48,000 bases of DNA from Nematostella vectensis (taxonomy: Eukaryota > Cnidaria > Anthozoa > Actiniaria > Edwardsiidae), in NCBI RefSeq assembly GCF_932526225.1, contig NC_064045.1:5230498-5278497 (forward strand), in the 5' to 3' direction. Below are positions 28,571 through 41,100 of the stretch, piece by piece. The stretch's first letter is position 1. Every line of letters begins with the position of its first letter. The notes under the pieces were generated by a model. The model did not search any database, was not told the DNA's origin, and saw only the letters and a program-made list of their open reading frames with translations. The translations under genes were made by a program, and so were the position numbers.

Positions 28571-31049
28571 AACTACTTACTAACCGAGAGTGAGGTCATG
28601 CCGGAAATATCAAACTGAGGCTTTGGCGTATCGACCGAGGCTTTGTGATGGCTGTTTAAAATAAAAATGACAAGAAAACAAATCAACTTTCGCTTTCGCG
28701 CAAATATCGAATAGTTTATCGATCGTTTTCAAAAAAGCGGGAAAACAAGAAACACTCGCGCGCTGCCAAATCAAAAATGTAAATGAGTGAAAATAATCAA
28801 CAAAAAATGGAGGAATTTTCGGGTTATTTTCTTTCTATTTGCACCTTTTTGAAGCTACAAGTGTTATTATAGGTGATAGTATTCACGGCATGAATGGACT
28901 GTTTAGTTTGAAAAATCCACGGTATGTAGAGAACAAACTTCTGAAGTAAAATAAAAAGGCCAATCGCTTTGTGCTGCTTTATGATTTGATAGAAATATTA
29001 TATATACAAATAACAGGTAGTACTTTTATCTTAAAGAGAATTTCCTGGGTCCGTACACCCCTTGTTATTTATTCATTTGCTTTTGTTTATCCGATTGTAT
29101 TTCTTCGGTGGCGCTCGCCGGCTCGCCGGCTCGTCATCTTATTGTTTTTCTCTTTGTCAAAATGTTCCTCTTCAATCTCCTCAGAATAATAAAAATCCGA
29201 CTCAGAGTGCTTGTCTATTCCCATTTTTTGGTGGCTTTGGTTTTTTGGTCGATTTTGTTTTAGCGAAATTCGTGCAACCGAACAAAACAACACAAAAACG
29301 ATTTCTGCTTCTTCTGGGTGTTAGAATTCGCTACTCGAATGTTCGCTGTCGCTCATTTTGCAGTTTGAAGGTGGAAAAAAATCCAAAAAACAGAAGATTA
29401 TAAATTTTTTTTCGTATGGCAATACGGAATTCGGTAATGCCCTCAAAGACGGGCAATACAGGAATGTCACGACTACCAATTAGCCGATCACCACCTCGGA
29501 ATATTTCCTTTTCTGGAAACACTTTTTTGTTTTGACATTCGAGGCATCAAAACATTGAAACAACCAATCACAGATCAAATTGTAAGATGACGTCATAACA
29601 CTCGCTGGACCTAAGTAAAAAAAAACATGGCGGCCATAGAGAGACGAGAATAAGAGCATAAAACAGTATCTTTCTGCTTTTTGGTAGGGTTTTAGACGTA
29701 TCAAAACTTGAAAGACTTGTAGAAAAGCCTTTGGGCGTAAAGATGTGGTAAAATTTATATTTCGAATGGCTATGTTCGGTGTGAAAGTCCGATTCGCTAT
29801 AGAATTACAGCTTGGAAGCGTAATTATACTGGAATTCGAAGGCACACTTAACGGTGTACAAGCAGGCATGGATTCTAGACCCTGGAGTTGACTACTCAGT
29901 ACTGCAAATGGTTTTCGTTGCGTCCTCCGAAGCTCATAATGCATGCATAAATACATGCCTTACGGTGTGTTGTGTTTAGTCTCAATAAGTTATATATGCA
30001 GCCCGTCCGATATTGTCGGTCGATCATGAACATTCAGTATTCAAATTGCCTTGTGCAGGCGCTGTTAAAAGCTGAATGGGGGTCTAGAATTTTTCAAAGG
30101 TGGTTCAATTAATGAAAACTATTACAATAGCTTTGTGCTTAAAAAGGATTGGACCATTGGACCACAGAACCACACTTGAATCACAGCCACTGCAGAAAAT
30201 GACTTGACACATACAGTATTTCATATTTGTTTTAATGACTAATAATAATAGAGGTATAAGCTTAAATCATCTCATCTCCTACACACAAAAAGTATGTGGT
30301 ACACATAATATCAAATAAAACAAATAGAAGACACAGTTTGAATTTTTTTTTGCTTGGCTTGTACCAACCAGCCCATCTTTTGTATAACTCTTAAATTTAA
30401 ATATTTGACAGTGTCCCTAGAGCATGAATGGGCTATGACCTAATAGCACCATACATAAAATGATGTGAAATAATCATAGATCCCCTCTCATTTCAAAAGC
30501 ATATTGCACCTTTTGAATGCACAATATGCTGTGTCTTATATTATGTTTTAGTGCGAATTAAAAAACCCAGAAGTATAACTTACTGTGTTAGCTCTGGGGA
30601 TTTAATACATAGAAACTTTTTAACCAACCTTCATCCATGCTCTTGGTTTTTACTCGGATCATAATAGAAGTAGAAAAAACCTTCCCTCGCTAGAAAACCT
30701 ATTTTCAACAAGGTGTCCATGGACCAGGGGCAGGGCCGTAGCAGAGGCTGGGGTGCAAATCTCCATTAACGTTGAAAGCCATATAATCTCATACCATTTT
30801 TCCACCAAGCAGCGTTCTTTAAGCATTTTCTTTGTAAATACGAAGGGCGTCTCCCTTATTTTCTTGGCAGTGCTACAGAACTAGGGGGTCAGTTTGTAAC
30901 CATACTTTCAAAAAGTGTAATAGTCAATAACACATAGCTTGAACAAATAAAACAAATATTAAAAAAAAAGAATAGTATTAAGTTTTTTATCACTAACAGT
31001 GGAATACAAAGGAGAAAATTCAATGATCTCTCTGTCCATCCTTATATAT
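28571..31049. other. Stretch with no confident gene
   Basis: Short ORFs are present, such as 29087-29293 minus (acidic, with SDFYYSEEIEEEHFDKEK) and 29480-29956 minus (158 codons), but none has a recognisable domain and several overlap each other on opposite strands. A small hairpin GCATATTG/CAATATGC lies at about 30498-30529, and GGGCCGTAGCAG near 30727 is the end motif of a dispersed repeat. Confidence 0.5.
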
Positions 31050-31651
31050 TTACTTATCTTCATCTTCTTTGCCATGGTCAATATCTGAAATGAAATGTAA
31101 CAAATATATTTGGAAAAGAGGAAGGGGTTTCTTTTTAATTTGATTTATAGAGTACAGTAGCTTATTATTTATGATGGCCTTATTGCAGAGGAGCCAACTG
31201 AAACTACAGCCTCACACAATAATTTTATTTTATTTTTATTCAATTTAGCTATTTAATAATAACTTTGGCAGCGCTGTATAAGATTTCTGGTTTTAAAATC
31301 AGCCAGAAAAAGCAAAAAAAAAAAAAAATGATAGCAATAAATACGGCTAGGCTAGCTATCAAACGAAGCAGTCCACTTGATAGTGTAGGGAGGGCCCTTG
31401 TTGCCTATACTTATGTCGGTGATGTGCAGAGCTCAACACGATATTGTTTAAAGAAACCAAACGTCCCGGCAACTGGCGTCGCGTCCCATAGAGACATACC
31501 ACATTCGAAAGCTACATAACTCCTCGTTATCTAAGCCCAGAAAAATTATTACAGAGAGATCTTGGCAAATTTCTACATGTGTTTGGGTTCGAAATCGGTC
31601 AAAAATGGCGCAGCGCCAACTCACTTCAAATAAAAACTCACCGTCGTCCAT
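31050..31651 (-). CDS. Possible two-exon micro-gene on the minus strand
   Basis: On the minus strand ATG GAC GAC G is followed by a consensus donor GTGAGT (exon 31642-31651). At 31084 a good acceptor (ttacatttcatttcag) opens an exon that, in matching phase, reads DIDHGKEDEDK and stop (31050-31084). Joined directly they give the 14-residue acidic peptide MDDDIDHGKEDEDK. Internal exons could be missing, or these could be ends of a larger small gene or UTR exons. The splice signals are good but coding evidence is minimal. Confidence 0.25.
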
Positions 31652-31960
31652 GTTATCACTCCATTGCTTCGAAAACTTGCACGAGGTGGTTTTGAAATAT
31701 GATCTATCAAACTGGCTGAAACTTTCAAAGACAGATCGGAAATAGCTTTGAAGTCGAATATCTTTTCTTTCCGGCGGTAAAGACCCAAGAGGCTTGAGAG
31801 ATGAGGAGTGATGACGTCACAACCCCTTTCGGCTGTTTCCAGAAAAAGAAATATTCTGAAGTGATCACAGCGCGCGTATTATCGTAGCCATATAATATGC
31901 GGCTTACAGTAATAAATCACATGAGTTTTGGGGTGGCTAACTTGCGCGCGCTCTGGGGCA

Positions 31961-32638
31961 GGTTGCACAAAGCTTAGATAAAGTTATCCGCCGGATAGGC
32001 GCTACCAACCGAATAAAATTCGTACCCAGCGGACAAAATAGCGTTGCACAAAGCGTGGACAGAACGCTGGATAACTATCCGATGAATAGCCGCCATTTAC
32101 CACTAAATGACTTCCCGTTTTCATGGTAAATATGCAAAGCGCGCGCTGCTTTTTTCCTTTCTCTTTCTACAAAAATGCTAGAAACCAAACAATTTATCGA
32201 GGCAAAGTACACATAAATCATGGAATGATCAAAGGGGGTAGTGTTTAGCTTCTTCCTGTCTTTGGAAGTCAAATTTCTCTACAGAACGGGCAAAATAGAT
32301 TGATTCCAGTCTTGCCAGAGCTGCATGTAAGTTTGTAGTTCACTGTAATAAATTTACCAACTGTAAAATTCGTTGTTTGCATGTGTTTCAACTTTCAATG
32401 TGTCTGAAATTAATCTAAATTCTGAAAATAAATTAGAAAGCAAGACGCCACTTTGTTATTTCGTCATATTTATTTGGTGGATAAGATTTTACCCGACATC
32501 TATCATCCGGATAACTTTATCCGCTGGATAACTTTTATTCGGGCTTTGTGCAACCGAATCACGCCACTCGGATAACATTTATCCTCTGGATAAGGATTTA
32601 ACCTGTGGATAAGACTTATCCAGGATTTTTGCAACCGG
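31961..32638. mobile_element. MITE-like element with GGTTGCACAAAGC ends and ATCCG repeats
   Basis: GGTTGCACAAAGC at 31961 is inverted as GCTTTGTGCAACC at 32543-32555. A second internal GTTGCACAAAGCG occurs at 32043 and a further TTTTGCAACCGG at 32628. Between the ends, GATAA and TTATCC motifs (GTTATCCGCCGGATA, GGATAACTTTATCC, CTTATCC) recur in both orientations. The borders of the last part are uncertain, and it may be two overlapping or nested copies. Confidence 0.65.
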
Positions 32639-32932
32639 CTTTTAGACAAAAAGCAACTTATTCAGCGCTTACGATTAAGCCAGAATTTTTTTTGCCAATA
32701 AGTAAGATTGACAATCAAAAGATGTTGTGATTTCTTAGCGCAAGTCGAGATTGAAATTCTTGAAATTTTGCTAAGATTACTGGGTAACTTCTCTCTAGGG
32801 TGCTATGTTTGTTTGATTGTTTGTTTGTTATTGTTGTTTCGTGTTTGGTATGCAGCACTATTATTAAAATAAACATTTAGAAAAAATAAACGAGGCTATT
32901 TAAAGGCTAAGTTGTGATTGGCTGATTTTCTA

Positions 32933-33092
32933 AAAATTCACCTATCCCACATCTTCCCACAACTCTTTGCGGCGCGCGCGTGAAACCGAGGTCATGCGGT
33001 AGGATTGCAAAACAAGTTGGCTAAGTTTGTTTTATCTTCGGTTTCAAGCGCGCCGTCGCAAAGAGTTGTGAAAAAATGTGGGGTGAATTTAA
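32933..33092. mobile_element. Foldback element with about 55-bp arms
   Basis: AAATTCACC and CACAACTCTTTGCG on the left recur inverted as CGCAAAGAGTTGTG and GGTGAATTT on the right, with GCGCGC and TGAAACCGA/TCGGTTTCA completing the stem around a spacer of about 50 bp. It is GC-rich in AT-rich surroundings. Confidence 0.7.
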
Positions 33093-33779
33093 ACTTGTCA
33101 TTAACTATAAAATAGTAACAATTATCATTATTTATATTATTAGCATATATAGAATATATAAACTGATATGATAATCATTGTACTATAACTATAGTACTTG
33201 TATTTATAATAATCATAAACATAAAACAGAATACGATGGTTGTGCAAATAAAAATTTAAAATCACCATCTTCAGGTAGTCAGTAAATTAGTCAAATCGCA
33301 CTAGTACATCAATGCTGCCCAAAAGGTGTTATGCTTGTCTACATGAGTGCTTTTGGTTCTTTGATGCAAAGTGGCCCAAAAGCGTACCGCAGGCATAATA
33401 TACATTACTATCTATCATTGATTGGTCTGGACCGAGCACTTTAAAGTACGTAAGAACCGTATGCAAAATACACTAAGATATTTTTTCTTCTCTTTGTAGC
33501 TCTCTGACACCGTGCCTTTGATGATTTTAATACAAGAACACCAGCTTTGAAGGTCATTACAAATTTCTAAAAAAAAAACAAGGGAGTACTGCGTCTATTG
33601 CTGAACTGGACTTAAAACGAGGGTCTGGAAATTTTTTAACTCAATTCCATGGAAATGCAAAGCAATGGAAGAAACTCCTCGGGAACTTAGCCGTCTTACT
33701 TCACCTTCTAGATGCACAAGTCTTTAATAATTTTTAGTAATCAAGGGGAATTGAAGGGGAATTTCTAAGACCTTGTACC
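33093..33779. other. AT-rich region upstream of the receptor guanylate cyclase
   Basis: This is the presumed promoter and 5' UTR zone of the cyclase gene. I see no clear TATA box or other site I could defend; a long AT-rich tract covers 33100-33240. Confidence 0.4.
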
Positions 33780-34160
33780 ATGAAGATTTGCATCATTTTG
33801 GCGGTCTTATCCGCCTGTACACTCGCGCAGGATCACGAAGACTCCATCGGAACAGACGTCAAGCTCGGGCTTCTTATCCCCTTTAGACACGTGCGTGAGC
33901 TTGGCAACTCTTTCCACGCGGGGGAGAACTACGCCTCCGCCATGAGTATCGCAGTGGATGCAGTGAACAAGCGCAAGGATCTGTTGCCCGGTCGTAACAT
34001 TTCCTTCATATGGAATGACACAAATTGTGATGAGTTGAATACCATTCGTGCACTGGTCTATCAGTTGAATGCTGGCGTGACGGCGTTCATTGGTCCCGGA
34101 TGTACGTGTAACACGGCGGCGAGAAGCGCTGCTGCCTTCAACAAATCCATGATATCATAT
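33780..34160 (+). CDS. Cyclase exon 1: start codon, signal peptide, first ANF-receptor segment
   Basis: ATG at 33780 opens 127 codons. [16 protein letters not shown] is a signal peptide with likely cleavage before QDHED. LGLLIPF and FIGPGCTC are typical of the ANF-receptor fold, and the exon ends NKSMISY followed by GTAAGT. The last 15 coding bases (SMISY) plus the donor are the seed of the repeat arrays in introns 1 and 2. Confidence 0.9.
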
Positions 34161-37100
34161 GTAAGTGTGAGGGGGTGGGTAGGGGAGGGGGTCCATGATA
34201 TCATATGTAAGTGTGATGGGTGGGTAGGGGTCCACCATATCATATGTAAGTGTGAGGGGGTGGGAAGGGGGTTCACTATATCATATGTAAGTGTGAGGGG
34301 GTGGGGAGGGGGTCCATGATGTCATATGTAAGTGTGATGGGTGGGGAGGGGGTCCACTTTAAGGGCATGTAGAGGTTGATTTCAAATTATCCTTGCTTTC
34401 GAAGCGGCAATTGCACCATTTTTTTTTTTTTTTCGACGGGTCGACGGAAACCTCAACAGACAAAAGAATTTGCACTATTTAAAAAGCCATCCGCTCTTAA
34501 TTATCAGTCACATCTTTGAAGAAACTTCCAATAGACACACGCTGCTTTTACAATGTTGTGTTTTCTTGATGTTCAGTTTAAACATCATGTATGTTCAGTT
34601 TAAACATCATGTGCTGTTTTAATATGGTGTATGCTTTCTAGAAGTGCAGTTTTAGCATGGGTGTATTTTTTTTTAGATGTGCAGTAGCCCGGAAGTGTCA
34701 AACAAGAAGCTCTACCCCACCTTCGCACGTACCTTCGCCGTGGATACCGTCCTGGCACCTACCGTGCTTTCTCTGTTAAGGTATTTCTCGTGGAAGCGGG
34801 TCGCCATCATCTACGAGAACGTCACCAAGTGGATAGAGATGAAGGAGACGCTTATCAAGAAGGTCAGGGAAAGTCTTTATGATGAGGCGTAGACAGTGTT
34901 ATCAGAGATCTATTAATTACCCCTGGGGAGGGGTCCATGATGTCATATGTAAGTGTGAGGGGAGGGAAGGGGGCCCATGATATCATATGTAGTGTGAGGG
35001 GGTGGTGAGGGGGTCCATGATGTCATATGTAAGTGTGAGGGGTGGTGAGGGGGTCCATGATGTCAGATGTAAGAGTGAGTGGGCGGGGAGGGGGTCCATG
35101 ATATCATATGTAAGTGTGAGGAGGTGGGGAGGGGGTCCATGATATCATATGTAAGTGTGAGGGGTGGGGAGGGAAGGGGGCCCATGATATCATATGTAAG
35201 TGTGAGGGGGTCCATGATGTCATATGTAAGTGTGAGGGGTGGGGAGGGGGTCCATGATATCATATGTAAGTGTGAGGGGGTGGTGAGGGGTTCATGATGT
35301 CATATGTAAGTGTGGGGTGTCCATGATATCATATGTAAGTGTGGAGTGTCTATGATATCGTATGTAAGTGTGGGGTGTCCATGATATCGTATGTAAGTGT
35401 TGGGTGACCATGATATCATATGTAAGTGTGAAGGGGTGGTGAGGGGGTCCATGATATCATATGTAAGTGTGGGGTGTCCATGATATCATATGTAAGTGTG
35501 GAGTGTCTATGATATCGTATGTAAGTGTGGGGTGTCCATGATATCGTATGTAAGTGTGGGGTGTCCATGATATCGTATGTAAGTGTTGGGTGACCATGAT
35601 ATCGTATGTAAGTGTGGGGTGTCCATGATATCATATGTAAGTGTGAGGGGGTGGTGAGGGGGTCCATGATATCATTTGTAAGTGTGAGGGGGTGGTGAGG
35701 GGATCCATGATGTCATATGTATGTGTGAGGGGTGGGGAGGGGGACCATGATATCGTATGTAAGTGTGGGGTGTCCATGATATCATATGTAAGTGTGAGGG
35801 GTGGTGAGGGGGTTCATGATATCATATGTAAGTGTGGAGTGTCTATGATATCGTATGTAAGTGTGGGGTGTCCATGATATCGTATGTAAGTGTGGGGTGT
35901 CCATGATATCGTATGTAAGTGTGGGGTGTCCATGATATCGTATGTAAGTGTTGGGTGACCATGATATCGTATGTAAGTGTGGGGTGTCCATGATATCATA
36001 TGTAAGTGTGAGGGGGTGGTGAGGGGGTCCATGATATCATTTGTAAGTGTGAGGGGGTGGTGAGGGGATCCATGATGTCATATGTATGTGTGAGGGGTGG
36101 GGAGGGGGACCATGATATCGTATGTAAGTGTGGGGTGTCCATGATATCATATGTAAGTGTGAGGGGGTGGTGAGGGGGTCCATGATATCATATGTAAGTG
36201 TGGGGTGTCCATGATATCATATGTAAGTGTGGAGTGTCTATGATATCGTATGTAAGTGTTGGGTGTCCATGATATCATATGTAAGTGTGGGGTGTCCATG
36301 ATATCGTATGTAAGTGTGGAGTGTCTATGATATCGTATGTAAGTGTGGGGTGTCCATGATATCATATGTAAGTGTGGAGTGTCTATGATATCGTATGTAA
36401 GTGTGGGGTGTCCATGATATCGTATGTAAGTGTTGGGTGACCAAGATATCGTATGTAAGTGTGGGGTGTCCATGATATCGTATGTAAGTGTGGGATGTCC
36501 ATGATATCGTATGTAAGTGTGGGATGTCCATGATATCGTATGTAAGTGTGGGATGTCCATGATATCATATGTAAGTGTTGGGTGTCCATGATATCATATG
36601 TAAGTGTGAGGGGGTGGTGAGGGGGTCCATGATATCATTTGTAAGTATGAGGGGGTGGTGAGGGGATCCATGATGTCATATGTATGTGTGAGGGGTGGGG
36701 AGGGGGACCATGATATCGTATGTAAGTGTGGGGTGTCCATGATATCATATGTAAGTGTGAGGGTCGGTGAGGGGGTCCATGATATCATTTGTAAGTGTTA
36801 GGGGGTGGTGAGGGGGTCCATGATGTCATATGTAAGTGTGAGGGGTGGAGAGGGGGTCCATGATATCATTTGTAAGTGTGAGGGGGTGGTGAGGGGGTCC
36901 ATGATGTCATATGTAAGTGTGAGGGGTGGGGAGGGGGTCCATGATATCGTATGTAAGTGTGGGGTGTCCATGATATCATATGTAAGTGTGAGGGGTGGGG
37001 AGGGGGTCCATGATGTCATATGTAAGTGTAAGGGGTGGTGAGGGGGTCCATGATATCATATGTAAGTGTGAGGGGGTGGTGAGGGGTCCATGATATCATA

Positions 37101-38106
37101 TGTAAGTGTGAGGGGTGGTGAGGGGGGCCATGATGTCATATGTAAGTGTGAGGGGTGGGGAGGGGGTCCATGATATCATATGTAAGTGTGAGGGGGTGGT
37201 GAGGGGGTCCATGATATCATATGTAAGTGTGAGGGGGTGGTGAGGGGGTCCATGATATCATATGTAAGTGTGAGTGGGTGGTGAGGGGGTCCATGATATC
37301 ATATGTAAGTGTGAAGGGGTGGTGAGGGGGTCCATGATATCATATGTAAGTGTGGGGTGTCCATGATATCATATGTAAATGTGGAGTGTCCATGATATCG
37401 TATGTAAGTGTAAGGGGTGGTGAGGGGGTTCATGATATCGTATGTAAGTGTGGGGTGTCCATGATATCGTATGTAAGTGTGGGGTGTCCATGATATCGTA
37501 TGTAAGTGTGGGGTGTCCATGATATCGTAAGTAAGTGTGGGGTGTACATGATATCGTATGTAAGTGTGGGGTGACCATGATATCGTATGTAAGTGTTGGG
37601 TGTCCATGATATCGTATGTAAGTGTGAGGGGTGGTGAGGGGATCCATGATGTCATATGTATGTGTGAGGGGTGGTGAGGGGGTTCATGATATCGTATGTA
37701 AGTGTGGGGTGTCCATGATATCATATGTAAGTGTGAGGGGGTGGTGAGGGGGTCCATGATATCATTTGTAAGTGTGGGGTGTCCATGATATCGTATGTAA
37801 GTGTGGGGTGTCCATGATATCGTATGTAAGTGTGGGGTGTCCATGATATCGTAAGTAAGTGTGGGGTGTACATGATATCGTATGTAAGTGTGGGGTGTCC
37901 ATGATATCGTATGTAAGTGTGTGTGTCTGGGAGGATGAAGAGGGGTCCATGATATCATATGTAAATGTCAGTACCCAGAGTATTATCAAAGGTCTATCAA
38001 TATATTATTATGATTTCATGGTGGTACTGATGAAAATGATATACCCGTGATGAGATTATTCTCATCATTATTATTATCCGCAATGACGGGAGTATGATGA
38101 TCAATG

Positions 38107-38143
<37 letters not shown>

Positions 38144-41100
38144 AATGATGATGATGATGATGATGATCATGACGATGATAAACTATTTGTCTGTCTTAAG
38201 CTTAAAGAAGAAGGCATCACTGTGGCGCTGGATCTCATGATGAGCCCATCAGCTATCTACACGCCACAGAACCACTCGGCGTACTACAAGAACCTTGTCA
38301 AACGGATAAAAGAAGAGGCGAGAAGTAAGTTGAATCATAACACCGCCCATGACCAAGGCCTCAACCACACCCTAACACCTACCCTTAACCCTAGGCCTAA
38401 CCCACATGCCCTCTCCCCAGGCCTCGCCCTCACCCACACCCTAACACCTCCTTAATCCTAGGCCTAACCCACATGCCCTCTCCCCAGGCCTCGCCCTAAC
38501 CCTAACCCTAACACCTCCCTAATCCTAGGCCTAACCCACATGCCCTCTTTCCAGGCCTCGCCCTCGCCCTCACCCCAACCATAACACCTACACTAATCCT
38601 AGGCCTAACCCTAACACCTAGCCTTAGCCCTAGGACCTAGTCTTTGTCACGCCTCCTAAACTCACTCCATTTTGACTCCATTTATATATGATTTTATTTT
38701 CGATGGCAATTCACTACCAATGGTCTTTCTTGTAGAACTACCTCAGGTGCCATTAAATGTTATTTTGTTAAGATAGGGCATTCGTACCAAGGTAGTGGTT
38801 GGGATGGGGTAGTGAGTGCATTGTTAAAGATAGGGCTGTCAGTGAGTATGTGTAAGACAAAATAGTGTGAGAATCCCCCTCCCCACCTCCCAAAGCATCC
38901 CTATATTTTCTTAATGTTTCTGTATTGTGGCACCTTCCAATATTTCGGGGCCTCCTAGAGCTCCGCTTAAAGCCGCATTGTCACCAGTTTACTTCCGGAG
39001 GTCCGACGGAAACCTCAACCGTTAAAGGACAAAAGAATCTATTCGAATCCGAAATATTTAACAGGCCATCCGCTCTAAATTATCAATCACATCCTCAAAG
39101 AAACTTCCAATAGACACGTATATACATGCCTTGACGTGTTACCTGTTTCCCAGTCGTTATCTTCGTAACGGAGTTCTTCCTGGCGCGCGAGGGAATGCTG
39201 CACGCGTATGACGAAGGGATGCACACCGGTCAGTACGTGTTCATTATGTTCGTACTGGACCAAAGCCTCATCAGCGTGTACACCAAGAGTCCATTCAAAT
39301 GGCTTTTCAGTAGTTACAAGTCAACACTCAAACGCTACCATCACCTGCAGGTTAAAACATCAAGTTTTTCTTGTAAAATCAAGCTTTTCTTGTAAAATCA
39401 AGTTTGTTTTCTTTTAAAATCAAGCATTTCTTTTAAAATTAAGTTTTTTTCTTGTAAAATCAAGTTTTTCTTGCTGCCGTTGTTAGGCTAGCTTGGTCAC
39501 GCACTTGTGCGTCGCGCGCTACCATGGCCACACGACAAAAGTTTTACAACAAATGGTCAAAGCATGCGAGAATCACATTTGGAATTACACAAATTTCATA
39601 GTTTGGAGGTTAGTATCGTGTTATTATGCGCAGTGAAGCCTTTTCATCACGATTGTTGGCTAGTGACGTTCATGCCGATCAGATAGTATTTTTCTCGTAT
39701 CCTTATTGGCTTATGACATTGTTAAGGTGGCCATGATAGCGCTCGTTGAGACTTAAGGTTTTTTGATTATATTTTTTTAACCATTTAATTTTTTTTAATG
39801 TTTTTAAGGAAAATTTTGAATTTATAGTAATAAAACTCTCGGCCCATACATTCTAGATATTCAACCAGAAATCCTATCTGGTTAGCTCGTAGGACTCTGT
39901 GATGTCATCAATAAGCACCGGATTTTTTTTATTGCAGAAAGCGTTTGAAGCAGTGTTCATTTTGGCGGTCAAGAGTCCGAAATCTGATAACTACACTGCC
40001 TTCAAAAATGAACTAAAGGCGCGGTCACCTGACCACCCGTTCTACAGCACTGTCTATCAGGGATACCTGTGGCATAAAAACAATAATTTCCCCGCCAATA
40101 AAACAGAGGTAAGGTGTCCTTGTTGTTTTAGAGGCGAACATAATCGTGAATACTATTTGAAAACAGCGTGCCTGCGTGTAAACGGCAAATGGAATGGCTA
40201 CTTTTCTATGACCAAAAGGGAGCTTCAGTATCTTTTTATATGTACTTCCAGATGATAGATATCATATTCTCTCATAGTTCATTGATAGTATCTGGCATTT
40301 TTGGAGCACGCGTATTTTAACGCTATTTCTGAATAGCAACTTCTTATGAATAAGTTCAGTGATATTTATAATACATCTCAGAATTTCATATCTTTTATTT
40401 TTTATTGTTTTTTAACCTAAATGTATTATATTTCAGCGAGTGTGGATAAAGCTTTGTAATATTATGTCTTTCAGCCTCCTATATACGGAGCGTATCTGTA
40501 TGATGCAGTTTATCAGTTTGCGTATGGTCTAAACAAAACCTTGGCAATGGGAATCGAGCCGACAGGACAAGCGATCATTGATCAGCTTCGAGGACTGCAG
40601 TATGACAGTACGTATTACCTGCAGAGCCAAAGATGGTGATGATGATGATGATGATGATGATTGTGGTGGTGGTGGTGGCGGTGGTGATGATGATGATGAT
40701 GATTGTGGTGGTGATGATGATGATGATGATTGTGGTGGTGGTGGTGGTGATGATGATGCTGACGGACTATGAGACCTTGATGATAATTATGGCGGGGATA
40801 GTTTTGGTGACGGCGGTGACGTATAGTTGTGTGGTATTAAAGGGGATGATATAATGATGATGAGGAGAAGGAGGATGGTGATATGATGATGATTATGATG
40901 ATGATGATTATGATGATGATAATGGTGGTTTTGTCAGTGGTGATGATAATGGATGATGATGGCTGTTGTGAGGCGGATGGTGATATTGATTGTAAAGGTA
41001 AACAATCTGAGTTCATGTTTCTACCGCAAGGTGTGCTCGGATACAAGGTTCATTTCAACATGCAAGGAGATGCCGAGTTCAACTTCACGCTGATGGACCT

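Noticed and set aside
29087-29956. Acidic ORF (SEEIEEEHFDKEK) and a 158-codon minus-strand ORF as transposase or gene pieces
   Set aside because: No motif I can defend, conflicting overlapping frames on both strands and no matching exon structure.
34061-37989. Minus-strand ORFs (up to 219 codons) with [18 protein letters not shown]-like periodicity
   Set aside because: Antisense of the splice-junction array; the 29- and 40-bp units leave frames open by chance.
40578-41046. Asp/Gly-, Met/Val- and Ile-rich ORFs
   Set aside because: Triplet-repeat artefacts in intron 6.
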